In this document: piece after piece, positions 42,899 through 54,300 of the stretch
How positions within the stretch are numbered: the stretch's first letter is position 1
Layout: each line of letters starts with the position of its first letter
Source of the DNA: Bipolaris cookei
Taxonomy: Eukaryota; Ascomycota; Dothideomycetes; Pleosporales; Pleosporaceae
Length of the DNA stretch: 64,000 bases
Reading direction: 5' to 3'
NCBI GenBank assembly: GCA_002286855.1
Contig: NRSV01000044.1
Location: 1-64,000, forward strand
Position numbers and translations under genes: made by a program
Notes under the pieces: generated by a model
Databases searched by the model: none
Told to the model about the DNA's origin: nothing
Seen by the model: the letters and a program-made list of their open reading frames with translations, nothing else

Positions 42899-43616
42899 CT
42901 TTATCTTCGGATGCAATATAGATTTTAAAGCTACATGCCGTAACTTATCTAGATTATAGTTAGTAACGCGGAGTAGTTAATTCTACTAACTCTGGGTGTC
43001 TTGTAAAGAGATTTAACTAACCTTGCACAACAAACTTACGCAGCGTGACAAAGAACCTTAGTTATATAACTACTAGAAGTAAGTGTTGGGTAATATAGCT
43101 GCCTACAGATCAGGAATAAGAGCTGCATAAGGCAAGGTCTTAGTGCTAGGGTCCTTAGCCACAGCACGCAATACGGCTCGCAGACATCTTAGCACGCTAC
43201 TGCTGCAAAATGTCGCTTAGGACGCACGGCTGATCCCATGCGTTTCGACAATCTTGACGTCCGCACGGAGAAACTGCCGGGACGCACACTCCTCACCCTA
43301 AGTCGACTTTTCGAGTACACAGTCTTGATCTTCGCCATCTTAGCTTCCTTTCTAGCCCACTGAGCTGTGTAAAAGATTCCACCGTCGCGAACAAACAAGA
43401 GGGTATTAGAGGAGAGTCGATAGATGGCACTGGTAAGATGAGCGACAGCATGGTCAATAACACACCTCTCAGCGTCAGAGGCTGATGCACTGAAAGAGTA
43501 AGAGCTGCAAAATGGATGCATGCTAGACCTGTCAACTTATAAGCATGGTGGGTACAATTCGGGCACCCGAAAGAAAAAGCGTCCCGTTAGACTGTGCGTC
43601 CCGGCACGTAGGGACG
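42899..43616. other. Foreign sequence of unknown origin within the transposon
   Basis: AT-rich to about 43130. Beyond that several GGACGCAC/GTGCGTCC words recur in both orientations (near 43217, 43273 and 43596), perhaps the ends of another small element. A 110-codon minus frame at 43189-43521 is not recognised. No TSD could be defined for the inserted block. Confidence 0.4.
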
Positions 43617-44529
43617 GACATTAGTCCTTAAATTCTTGGTTTAGGTGGCTCTCATGGCCGTCAAGGATGAGCAGCCTGTACGACCCCACCTGACACGTCT
43701 TTGTGTGCACATCAAAGTGCTTTAACCACGCCAGGCCAAGCTCATTGTTCGTCCAGCCATCCTCTGATACTAAGAGCTTCCAATCGTACGGTATATCTAC
43801 TTCTTTGTACCAAGCAGAGATATGGACGCGTCCTTTATAGATAACAAATGACGGGGTAACATATCCAGCAGCGCAGATACTCTGAATGACTGTAGCTCAC
43901 TCGGGATTGCCTGGCTGAGCAAGTATAGGCATCGTACGACGTTCTGAACCTGTAACTACCTTCATTGAGCCAATTACACCCATCTGAAACCCAGTCTCAT
44001 CAAAGTTATGGATGTTGTCTAGAAGCACTCAATACTTCTCAATTGTCTTTCGTACGAGCCTGAATCACGCGTTAATAACCTCTGGGTCCTCCTGCTGTAT
44101 TCTCTGGCGGTCTTTTGACCGATTAAAGGCTATTTTAAGCTCGTCCGAACGCGTTGCGAATCGTTCTGGCCGGTTCTTACCTAAAGGCCTGCCACCTCGT
44201 ACGCGTAGTAGTTTCTCTGCCATACCTGCTACCTCACAAAGTCGGAGGGCAACCCTCGTAAATCTAGGTCAAGAATGTATCGTACGATTGTCTGCTCTTC
44301 AGTTGTAGTTAGTTTTCGGCAATTTGGTTGCGTATTAGGTCAAAATATAACTCCTCAAAGCCGCAGAGAGAGCTACTAATGTCGCACGTTCTAGGCTGCT
44401 GCAGCTTCTCGCATACTCTTAAACTGGCCCGTACGATAGGCCTGAACAGCAAGAGTAACTCGACCTTCTTGTTGGATTAGTATTGCGCTCTGTTGTTGTG
44501 GCATTGTTGTTCGTACGTGAAGTTGGTGG

Positions 44530-44562
44530 TGCCAAGAAAAAGTGGCCCTCTCGATGGTGGAA
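44530..44562 (-). repeat. Right terminal inverted repeat of the 41.8-44.6 kb pogo element
   Basis: Read on the minus strand it begins TTCCACCATCGAGAGGGCCA and continues into CTTTTTCTTGGCA. Followed outward by TA (44563-44564). Confidence 0.85.
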
Positions 44563-45059
44563 TACGTTAAGTGATGTATTTTCCGACTCAACACACTGAT
44601 TCACGCCTCGTACTATCATTGTATTGGATATTTTCGTACGCAATAGAAGTGCCAATTCACTGGCTTCATATTCAAATAACTGTGAGCATAATGGGGTATA
44701 ACTAATTAAATATAGCGCCACGCCCCCGCCCTTCTCCCCTCCTCTCCCAAAAGCCCCTAGGAGGGAAAATCCGTCAAATGCCCAATCGTGACGAGCAGCG
44801 CATCAAACAGCGCATCCTTATCCCCAGAAATCAAACAAAGAAACAGAAAGGAAAAATTAATAATACAAAAGGGAATGATAATAATCAATTCCTCGCTCAT
44901 TACGCATATCCCTATCCCTATCCCATCCTATACCGGGCGTTCATGCCATGAGCTCTTCCTGTTTTTCATATTTTTCATATCAAGTATCAAATATAACCAC
45001 GCATTCATCAGACCCACATGCCATTCCCTACACGAGACTTCGTATAGCTCCCCAAACCC
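44563..45059. other. Intergenic between the transposon and the acidic-protein gene
   Basis: Simple, AT-rich sequence without a supported gene. Includes one more CGTACG just outside the element (44635-44640). Confidence 0.45.
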
Positions 45060-46256
45060 TCAACCTCGCCGACCCGTTCTCGATCTCGTAGCAGGTTTCG
45101 CCGGAGCAGCCTTGGCCTGACTAGCTGCCGTGGGCGCATCAAAGGATCTCGTAGAACGTTTCTTTGCTGTTTTTGTAGGGCCATCGGTGCAGGGCTCGTC
45201 GTCGGCTTTGCGTTTGCGGGAGAGCTTTGGGATTTTTGAATCAGTGGGTAGGCTGGTGGGTGTGGGGGCAGAAGGAGTGGTGTCTGTTTGGGATGCGGAG
45301 ACACTGCGAGGGGCGGTTGAGGGAGGGGGCGTGGGGGGTCGTTTGCTAGAGGGGGCTACGTCGGCACGTACGGAGTCGGTTTCTGCGACTTCCTTGTTGC
45401 CGTTTCGCTGTTGGGCTACCCATGAGAGAAGCTTTTCCTCGGCATTGCCATCGTCTTCCTCGTCCTCGCCTTCGAGCATCGCATCGGCCATCTCGCCTGC
45501 AATGTCGTCACCTGCGTCCTGGTCGGCGGCCATGCGCATGGCGAACTCGAGCAGCTGTTGGGGATCCATGCCGCTTAGTGGGCCACCGGCAGCAGCAAGT
45601 TGACGCTGCAAGGCTGCTAGAAGAGCCTCCTGAGAGATGCCTTGTCCTTGTTCGCTCGTAGCCTCGTCGTGGCCCTCTTCTTCATCCTCGTCGTAAGGGG
45701 GCGACGCGGGCTCTGTAACAAAAGCCATTTCCCCCTTTCCTTTTTCTGATGGAATTGACGGTGCGCCTGGTGAGGTTGGCGGCGACCCCTTTGCCCAGTC
45801 TGGTATGTTGGCAAGCCTCTCGCGCCAGTTCTTGAACAGGGCATATGGCTGTGCGTTGTCCTCAAGTGCTTTGGGTTTCATGCCGCGGTCTGCCTGAGAG
45901 CGCCAGACAACGGGCGAGTGAGCTGGCGCAGCGGGTTCCGTGCCTGTACTTATGTTGGTGTCGGCCTTGCTCTTCCTAGCTGGACGGCGGACCGGCCGCT
46001 TCCTTTTGGAGCCCGCCTTTGCGCCCTTGACATCGAGAGGCTGAAAAGTAGTATCATCGTAGCCGTCGGAGGCGTACTCGAGGTCGTTGAAGTAGTCGAA
46101 GCGGTCCCAGTCGTCTTCCATGTCTTCGTCGCCGCACGTAGCCGGTGGGGGCGAGGCTACGGCGTGCTCTGCGAGGTCGTCGGCTGCCATGTACTCATCT
46201 TCAACGTAGAAAAACTCAGCATCGTAGTCATCGTAGTCGTCTTCGTAGTCGCTCAT
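45060..46256 (-). CDS. Acidic, low-complexity nuclear-type protein, function unknown
   Basis: 398 aa, single exon. The N-terminus is extremely Asp/Tyr-rich (MSDYEDDYDDYDAEFFY). A basic cluster KRKRPVRRPARKSK near residue 85 looks like a bipartite nuclear localisation signal. The middle contains YALFKNWRERLANIPDWAKG, the most order-like segment and a useful anchor for homologues. A helical ISQEALLAALQRQLAAAGG / DPQQLLEFAMRMAAD region and an acidic stretch (EGEDEEDDG) follow. The C-terminus is Ser/Thr/Pro- and Lys/Arg-rich (RKRKADDE, TAKKRSTRS). No catalytic domain seen. Divergent from mccA with 423 bp between starts. Confidence 0.75.
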   Translation of the reverse strand: MSDYEDDYDDYDAEFFYVEDEYMAADDLAEHAVASPPPATCGDEDMEDDWDRFDYFNDLEYASDGYDDTTFQPLDVKGAKAGSKRKRPVRRPARKSKADTNISTGTEPAAPAHSPVVWRSQADRGMKPKALEDNAQPYALFKNWRERLANIPDWAKGSPPTSPGAPSIPSEKGKGEMAFVTEPASPPYDEDEEEGHDEATSEQGQGISQEALLAALQRQLAAAGGPLSGMDPQQLLEFAMRMAADQDAGDDIAGEMADAMLEGEDEEDDGNAEEKLLSWVAQQRNGNKEVAETDSVRADVAPSSKRPPTPPPSTAPRSVSASQTDTTPSAPTPTSLPTDSKIPKLSRKRKADDEPCTDGPTKTAKKRSTRSFDAPTAASQAKAAPAKPATRSRTGRRG

Positions 46257-46679
46257 AGTGGCTAGAGATGAGTCGTGTGCTTGTCGAGGGTGCAGTCAAA
46301 GCAAGTGGAGGCTATGACGCGAGTGCGCAGACGACGCATTCAGGCGCACGGGGACCATCAGCGCGACGATGAGTGGCGCATTCTCGAGGAAAGCGCGACG
46401 GGCGACAAGCAACAGTGAGCTGGCTGGCACTTTCCCACGTCACCCACGCTCCTTCCCCATTGAGTTGCTAGCGTGGAGTGCGACTGCCCGCTCCCGTTCG
46501 CGCGTGCTTCTTCCCCGCGTATTGACGTCGCCCGGCTCTACGCGGCTTAACACGACACCGAGGCTCCTCACACATATCCATGGCTCAGCACCACATGTGC
46601 TTTACTTTTTTGTAGCTGTGCAGTCAATCAAGCAGTCAATCTGTCCATCTCCTCTGCTCCATAGACTGTATTCGTGACC
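46257..46679. promoter_or_regulatory. Compact bidirectional promoter between the acidic-protein gene and mccA
   Basis: Only 423 bp separate two divergent start codons. It must contain both promoters. No clear TATA box is visible for either gene. Confidence 0.45.
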
Positions 46680-48961
46680 ATGCGTGCCTTTCGCAAGTCT
46701 ACTCACCTCTCGCGCCAGCTGCTTGCTCCCAATGGCATCCGTTGCAATTCCACCGCTGCGCCCACACCCAAGTCGCTTACTTCTGTCCTCATAGCAAATC
46801 GTGGAGAAATTGCATTGTAAGCCTCATGCTGTGAACGAGCAAGCATCACATCTGACATGGTCTTAGACGAGTCGGCCGCACAGCATTAGAATACGGCATC
46901 CGAACGACTACCCTCTACACAGACCCCGATGCCCGGTCACAGCATGCCCTCAGCTCGCCCTATGCCGTCAACCTCGGTGATCCCTCTGCATACCTCGACG
47001 GCGATCGCATAATACAGATTGCAAAGGAGCAGGGATGCCAGGGCATACATCCGGGTTATGGCTTCGTACGTCCCTCCAAACATCGACACGGCATGACACT
47101 AATGGGCACCACAGTTAAGTGAGAACCCGACCTTTGCGAGAAAATGTACAGATGCGGGCTTAACCTTCATCGGTCCCCCGTGGAAAGCAATCGAGTCCAT
47201 GGGAAGCAAGAGGTGCGTGCTGACCATCCAATATAGCCATGCTAGCTAACACGCACAAGTGAGTCCAAAGACATCATGACCAAAGCTGGCGTTCCCTGCA
47301 TTCCCGGATACCATGGCTCCAACCAAGATCCAGAGTACCTCAAGGAACAAGCAGCAAGCATCGGCTATCCCGTGCTCCTCAAGGCCGTCAAAGGTGGAGG
47401 CGGCAAGGGCATGCGCATCGTCAAGGAGGAGTGCGAGTTCCTTGATCAGTTAGCCTCTGCGAAATCAGAAGCGCGCAATTCCTTTGGAGACGAAGTCATG
47501 CTGGTCGAGAAGTACATCACCACGCCGCGCCACATTGAAATCCAGGTCTTCGCCGACAAGCATGGAAACTGCGTCGCATTGGGTGAGAGAGATTGCAGTA
47601 TCCAACGTCGACACCAGAAGATTCTTGAGGAATCTCCAGCCCCTCATTTGGACGAGGCCGTCAGGCAGGATATCTGGGAGAAGGCAAAGCAGGCAGCCCT
47701 TGCCGTGGGCTACGAAGGAGCGGGAACCGTCGAGTTCATCTTCGACAACGACACGGGTGAATTCTTTTTCATGGAGATGAACACCAGACTGCAGGTGGAG
47801 CATCCTGTTACTGAAATGGTCACTGGCGAAGATCTTGTAAGGTGGCAACTCATCGTTGCTGAGGGCGGAAAACTGCCCCTTACTCAGCAACAAATCGAGC
47901 AGAGGATCAAGGAGAGAGGACATGCCATCGAAGCGCGCATATACGCCGAGAACCCAGACATGAACTTCATCCCCGACTCTGGACTTTTGCTTCATCTCAA
48001 GACACCCCAACCCAGCTCTACCGTGCGCATCGATTCTGGCTTCATCGCTGGCGACGAAGTGTCTTCGCACTACGACCCCATGATCGCCAAACTCATCGTC
48101 CAAGGCCCTACGCGCGAAGCAGCAATCCAAAAACTGCGAGCCGCACTCGAGGAGTACGAAGTTGCTGGCCCCGTCACAAATATCGAATTTATCAAGCGTA
48201 TGTGCGTGTCTCCAGACTTTGTCGCCGGTGACGTAGAGACGGGATACATCCAGAAGCATCACAGTGAACTCTTTACGCCTGAGCCTCCAACGCCAGAAGT
48301 CTACGGTCAAGCCGCACTGGGTCTCGCTCTTCAGCAAATCTCTGCGTCAAAAGGAGACGTATGGACGGGACCGCCCGTAACAGCTGTTGGCTTCGGCTTC
48401 AGCACCGCCTACCAACAACGCGACTTCAATCTCGTCGAGATACCCGCTGACGGCAAAGGCGAAGCCAAGGCAACAAAAGTCACCATCCGCCAGACAAGTC
48501 CCCAGCAATTCGACATTACCGTGGGCGACAAAACATACAATAACGTCACATCTACATTTTCTCCTTCAACCAACACAATAACCTCTTTCTACCCACATAC
48601 CCGTCTTGCGACAACCTTTGTCCGCGACGAAGACCGGATCATCCTCTTCCACCTCGGCCGCCAACATCGCCTCCGACTCGCCATACCCGAGTGGACCAAG
48701 AAGGCTCTCGGCGTCAAGGACGTCGCCAACAGCGTTCTTGCCCCCATGCCCTGCAAGGTTCTCCGTGTCGAGGTTGAGGAAGGCCAAGAGGTCAAGAAGG
48801 ATCAGGCACTTGTCGTGATTGAGAGTATGAAGATGGAGACTGTGATTCGCAGTCCAAGTCAGGGTATTGTAAAGAGGATTGTGCATGGCAAGGGCGATTT
48901 GTGTAAGGCGGGGACTGCGCTGGTGGAGTTTGAAAAGCCTGAGGGGGAGAAGGAGGCGTGA
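46680..48961 (+). CDS. mccA: Methylcrotonyl-CoA carboxylase, biotin-containing alpha subunit, mitochondrial
   Basis: Four exons (46680-46816, 46867-47065, 47115-47212, 47260-48961) with introns of 50, 49 and 47 nt, giving 711 aa. The first ~35 residues ([19 protein letters not shown]) are basic and Arg/Ser-rich, a mitochondrial presequence. The biotin carboxylase domain follows: [13 protein letters not shown] across the first splice, [13 protein letters not shown] across the second, [14 protein letters not shown], the ATP-grasp glycine loop [24 protein letters not shown], and [20 protein letters not shown]-type linker domain and the biotinyl domain with the acceptor lysine in [11 protein letters not shown] near the C-terminus complete it. 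It carboxylates 3-methylcrotonyl-CoA in leucine degradation together with a beta subunit not in the window. The biotinyl domain and lack of a carboxyltransferase exclude acetyl-CoA or pyruvate carboxylase. Confidence 0.93.
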
Positions 48962-49924
48962 TTGTATATATGTGGTATTGGTTTCCTTTTTCGGTTTGAT
49001 CAAAAAAAGCGGGCTGATGTATGTTGATATGAATTTTATGATGTTTCTATATGGTCAATATGAATTTACATACTGCTTGTTGTGATATGTTTATTTATGT
49101 ACTGATTTAAATTCTGTAGAATGAAAATTGAACAATTTAGTTCTTTTGCGAATAAGATTATAGTGCATTTATTCATTCTTTTCTTGTTCAGATTGCAACT
49201 TATACTTTTCTGTTTGGTTTTCTAAGAGGTAGCATAGTAAGTAGATGCATAGAACTACCTTTTGTAACACTAACAACCGTTGTATAGACATACCACAAAA
49301 CAGTTGATGCACAATATATTAGAAATGCTGTTTAATCTAAGTACAAGTACATATCTATCTCGCACAAATCTCTCAGACAAGCTCAACTCCTGTAAAAGAA
49401 TTGTTCAGCTGTAATCCCCGATAGTTTTACGTTTCAACTACAGACAAAAAACAGTACAAAAGCACAGAACCATACTATTCCCCTCTCCTCTATTGAATTA
49501 ATTAAAGAGAAAGAGAGAAAAAAGACTATGAAAGTATGTAGAACAGACAGATATCCATTTCTACCCGGTTATGCTCTGTACAAGATACTGTCATACATCA
49601 CACATATATCACCTACATGTACACAAGAGTCGGGAATCCAGATACCCACTTGCAAGTTTTTCATGCCACGCAACAAAAGCTAGTCGACATCACGAAACCT
49701 CAGAAAACTCCTTTTCTTCAACGCAAACATCATCATGAATTCCTCCTTTGCTGAGACACATCTTTACCCCTGTGTAGCCCACTGGTACTTCAACAACTCA
49801 TCTATTCCCATCATCTAGCTAACATTTACATAAACATACACAAATACACACGTACCTACGCATCTACCTCACCACACCCCTTCTTACTCGTGGCATCCTC
49901 TCTCTCCCTCCCTCTCTCTCTTTC

Positions 49925-49928
<4 letters not shown>

Positions 49929-49955
<27 letters not shown>
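49929..49955 (+). repeat. TG dinucleotide microsatellite, 13 units
   Basis: Uninterrupted TG repeat following a CT-rich tract, in the gene-free region. Confidence 0.95.
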
Positions 49956-51310
49956 ATTCCCCAGTGCATCAGTCAAATTCTCTTGCACCCACTCCCTCTC
50001 TCCCTCTCTCGTACAAAACCCGTACTATTCACAAGCCCACCCCATCCACATACTCAGCTCTCCCTTTTCCATACATGAGGCAGTAAGTAAGCAATCCTGG
50101 ACCTGTACCTGGACCCGGACCCATGAGCAAAAAAAAAACAAGGATTAGACCCGCCCATCCCAGTACCCATAAGGTTGAGAAGAAAGAAAAAGGGGGGGAG
50201 GGGGGAAGGATAAGGTTATGCGGAAACGGGGAGTGTGAGACGGTCGGCTGTTTGGTGCGGAGGGGGTGATCTTGGGCTTTTGGGCTGGGAAGTTGCTAGG
50301 TCGGAACGGGGGAGGGGGTGCGAGTTAATGTTCTTGAGCTTGGATGGGTGGTGGTATGATGATGGGACGATGAGTTTAGGCTGGTATGGGTTGGTGGGTT
50401 GAGATGGGGGGGAATATGGAAGTTTGTTTATGTTGGGGTAATTTGTGATAGTATACGTGTGACTGTGTAGATTGGGATAGGGGGATGATGAGAGAGGGTG
50501 AAGTGTTTGGTTACATACTAGTAGGGCTATGGATTCATTATTGTGTTGAAGGGTTACACATACACACAAGTGTCGGGCTTTGCTCGGCACGTAGATAGAT
50601 AGATAGACATCACATGCACGTGTTCTGCAGTCCTGGATTGATTCACGTATGTATGACTATTTGTTGGGCGGCTACAAGGCCAAGAGGCTTGGGTTCCAAG
50701 TTCCTCATTATTGTGTAAGGAGTAATCAAATAGGAATGTTTGAGGGGCCAAAGCAGTTGAGTGTTCCTACTGTTTCTGAACGAGACTGGAGAACTAAGTT
50801 GCCAACAAAAGTGGTTTGGTTCGAAACACTGTTGCTAGTACGTAGTAGGCATGCATGCATCCTTCTGTCTCCTTTACTGCATAGAGTAAATCTCCGGACA
50901 AAGGGGAGGACTGGGGGTTGGAGCACAGGCTAAAGCCTATCCAATACCAACCCAAACCTCGCTGTCCATGATCTTTGAGCCAGTGAGACCCAGGCTGTAA
51001 GATCGGCACATGGCCCGGGAAAGTCAGCGAGGTTTATCTTGTTCAAGGCGGGGGGTATAAGGCCCGATGACACGGCGGATATCAGCTGTCAAATCGTGCC
51101 ATAATGCCCTCCCCTTCCCCCTCCCCCCATGTCCATGGTCAATAGCCTAGCCGGACCTTGGGTCTTGGGCCTTGGGCCTTGCTGATGATGGGCACTGGGG
51201 ATGGAAGGAAGCAAAAGCCCATTCCCACACTTGCCGGTATTGACATTGACAGGGCAGGGGGGAGACCAGAAACAGGCCCGAGACAGGCCGCGCTCGTCCC
51301 CTTCCACATT

Positions 51311-51361
51311 CCCCCCTCCCCTTCAACCCCCCCCAGCCTCCCCCCTCCCCCCCCCCCCCCC
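51311..51361 (+). repeat. Polypyrimidine tract with a run of 15 C
   Basis: Almost only C with occasional T and A; 51347-51361 is unbroken C. The G-rich complement could form a quadruplex. Confidence 0.9.
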
Positions 51362-54300
51362 ATGCTCGACACGACGGAGCGAGAACCCTCTGACGAGATC
51401 TAATTCCCAACAAAGTGGGAAAGGATGATGAATGGCTGTAGGAAACTTAGATTTACCTGCCAAAATTTGCTTACTATGGCCCCCGAGAAGCTTGTTCAAT
51501 AAGCGTAGATGACAAAAAGATTCCTTGATTGCTTGTCCGTTCGCTTTGATTACTTACTTTTGGACTTGCTTGCGTCAGACAAACAGAACTGACTGATGGG
51601 CTGAAAAAAAGAGAGGGTCGATGTCGTCGGGTGCCCCACAAAAGACTGCCGAATATGCCTTGTTTATGCCCCCCATAGGCGCCTGGCTGGCTGGCTGGAT
51701 GGATGGGTTATCCCACTGACCAGGAACATGCTGCTACAAATACCAGCCAATGGTTGCGCGTAGATTGTCCAAGTCATATTGTCCTTTCCCCGCACACTTG
51801 CGTGTCATTCGCTTCACTTGTTTTTTCCTTCGCGTTCTCTTTCTCTCTCTCTATCTCTGTTCTATCCTTAACATCTTACAGTGGGTCCATGCGCAAGGGT
51901 TCTCTCCTCGGAACTGCGCGGCAGGCCCGAATGATAGCATCAGATTTGCTGATCTTCTTGGTAAAACTCAGTTCCGCGTAATCGGGCTGGGCCAACTTGA
52001 GCGGGGGTTGTGACGCGTACATTTGGCTGGGCCGATAGCAAAGGATATCAGGTGGGAGCGGAAGGGAAAAGAAAAGGATAAAAACAACCAGCTTGTGGTA
52101 ATTTTTGCGTACCGGTATACCCGACACTAAGGGTCGATCGTAAATTAGAGCTGAACCGTTGCATACCCAAAAGTCATCATGCTATTGAGACTGTTTAGTT
52201 TTTGTGGGTACTAGAATTGGGGGAGACAAAAGGGTCTGGGTACATTGAGAAATTGACACGAATGCCCTGATGATAATTTTGTTTCGGCACCTGGAGTGTA
52301 AGAGAATGGAGCAGACGGGGCAATGTTCCTCGAAGCCTAACAGGCTGCGCGTAGATGCAGTCTTCACAGCCCCAAGAATATGTCACTGTCGTGCGTTGCC
52401 AAATGCCCTTTTCACCGAGCCGTTCATACAGGACGTCAAGGTGAAAAGGGTCACGCGCACCTGTGTCTGCTTCTGTTTGGAACTATGATTGCACCACGCT
52501 CAAGATTTACTTCAATTCTTTTGATGCGCATCCGGGGAACAACCCTGTATACAGTTGGACACGACAGTTGTAACTTCCGATGAATACCCAACGGGATTCT
52601 CGTACAGACGGAAGGAAAGATCGGACGATTCTCGATCCCGCACATGGTTAGGGGAACCTAGTCGAGCAAAATTCCAGGTCGCCTATACCGGGCTGCTACC
52701 AGCAATATCCCAGTTTCCACCACTGAGCTGTTTTCTTCAGAGGGGTCAGGCGATTTTTTGCTTGGACTGGCAATGCATTCCCCGATCGTGAAACGCGAGT
52801 TTGAGAACGTTCTCCGATATGTCAATCAACGTTTGGTGAAACCTTAAAAATAGCCCTCCCCGAGGCTTGGTGTCGTCCGATTCATCTAGTGTATCGCGTA
52901 CTCTTGCGACTATGCGCAACCATTTGATGAGCCTATCTTTGCATATCCTGAGGATGCAACAGTCTCAGCATTGTGGTGGGAAACAGAGGTGAGGGGAGTG
53001 TAGAAAAAAAGATTTGGAATCAAAGTCTCCCAGTCACCTGCAATAAGTGTTGGAGGTGTTGTGGAATGACTTTTGCATTGCCGCCATTTGATTCGCTTGG
53101 TGTATTGTTATACGTTATACGCAACCAGCGCTCCAAGTAGAAAGCGAACAAGGCGAAGATCACGTCTGTGAGACGTCCAAGCAATACGTGCGCTCTTGCA
53201 GGAGCATCAACTATAGCGCTTTGTCCTTTTGCACAGGCCGCGCAATAGCTAGTGCTGGCCTGAGAATATATTGGCCCTGATCCCGTTTACATGTACGTTT
53301 AGATGTCGCGACTCGCGATACTACCCAGATAAGGTAATTCGCCAAGGACGGGATGATGGCATGGGATGCCGCAGTTTGAAACGGAAAAGGGAGGAGATTG
53401 AGGCTGTCGCGTGAGGTTACTCGACTCGAGCAATGCGAGCGACTCGAGCAGCGCGTAAGTAGACATGGGCGAGTACAATTACTAAGGACGCATTCTAGAA
53501 GGCTGCTAGAAGGCCGCTAGTATCGTGAAACGCAGGCAGAGACCAGTCACCAGCACCGTTCGGACCCCAGGACGAAGACAATATGATGTCAACTTGATTT
53601 AGGCATTGTTTGCGGAGAGCGCGCTCTGCTTTTCATCAAAAGGCCCGAATGTAATGTGGTTCGAATCAGCCATGCGACGCATCCGATGAATTGCTTCTTG
53701 CAGGATCAGGCAGGAGGGGCGCATGCAATGCGGTGTCGAGGGACATTTTGCGAAAAGAAACAACATGATCTTGACCAGTGGTAGTGGGGCATTGCCATCT
53801 TGTCGCCCCAAAGCCAGTGTAGAAGGCGTGATAGGCAGTCAAAAGAAAAGGAGGGCCGTATCGCAGTTTTTAATGCGGTGGGTGTAGCATGTGAAAAATG
53901 CGAGTTCAGTATTCAGTCAATGGCGCACGACTAATCATGACGCGATGAGTTTCTAATATACGCTCCGGTATTAATCGTCAGAAGATTAGTAGCTGCAAAA
54001 CATTGTGATTGGTTGTCGTGCCCAGCTTCGTCTACTGCCGTACGCTGGGCAGGCAGTATATCTTCTTACCATTTTACAAAGCATTTGTAGAGTCCATGTT
54101 GAAGTCTGCAAGGAGTATCGCAGCAAACCGAGTGCGATGAGAGAAGGATGCTCGGGGATGGGTCTAGATGGCTGGTGGACCGAGGCGGGCCAGATCCTGT
54201 TGTCGCAGCCTGCTGCAGCGACTCGGCAGCTAGCGCTTATTGACATCATTGAAAGGACTACTTGGCCTCGTCGATGACTTGCTGCAGCAATCAGCCCATG

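Larger units (their letters stand above)
41782..44562 (-). mobile_element. Second-family pogo-like transposon with internal replacement (2.78 kb)
   Basis: The ends read TTCCACCACCGAGGGCCACT (left) and, inverted, TTCCACCATCGAGAGGGCCA (right), each followed by CTTTTTCTT(A/G)GCA, and both are flanked by TA (41780-41781 and 44563-44564). The transposase reads leftward. 44594-43617 gives the HTH start (QEGRVTLAVQAYRTGQFK, MREAAAA) through to LLILDGHESHLNQEF. 42490-41850 gives LPAF, stop, DEFFEVFTSDNCKKAFETAG and on to the zinc knuckle CRICRRAGHNARTC. The middle of the DDE domain is missing and 42491-43616 is foreign. Many stops; inactive. Related to the fragments at 853-1692. Confidence 0.88.

Noticed and set aside
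47465..48337. 290-codon minus-strand frame over mccA
   Set aside because: Antisense shadow of the biotin carboxylase exon, which is certain from its motifs.
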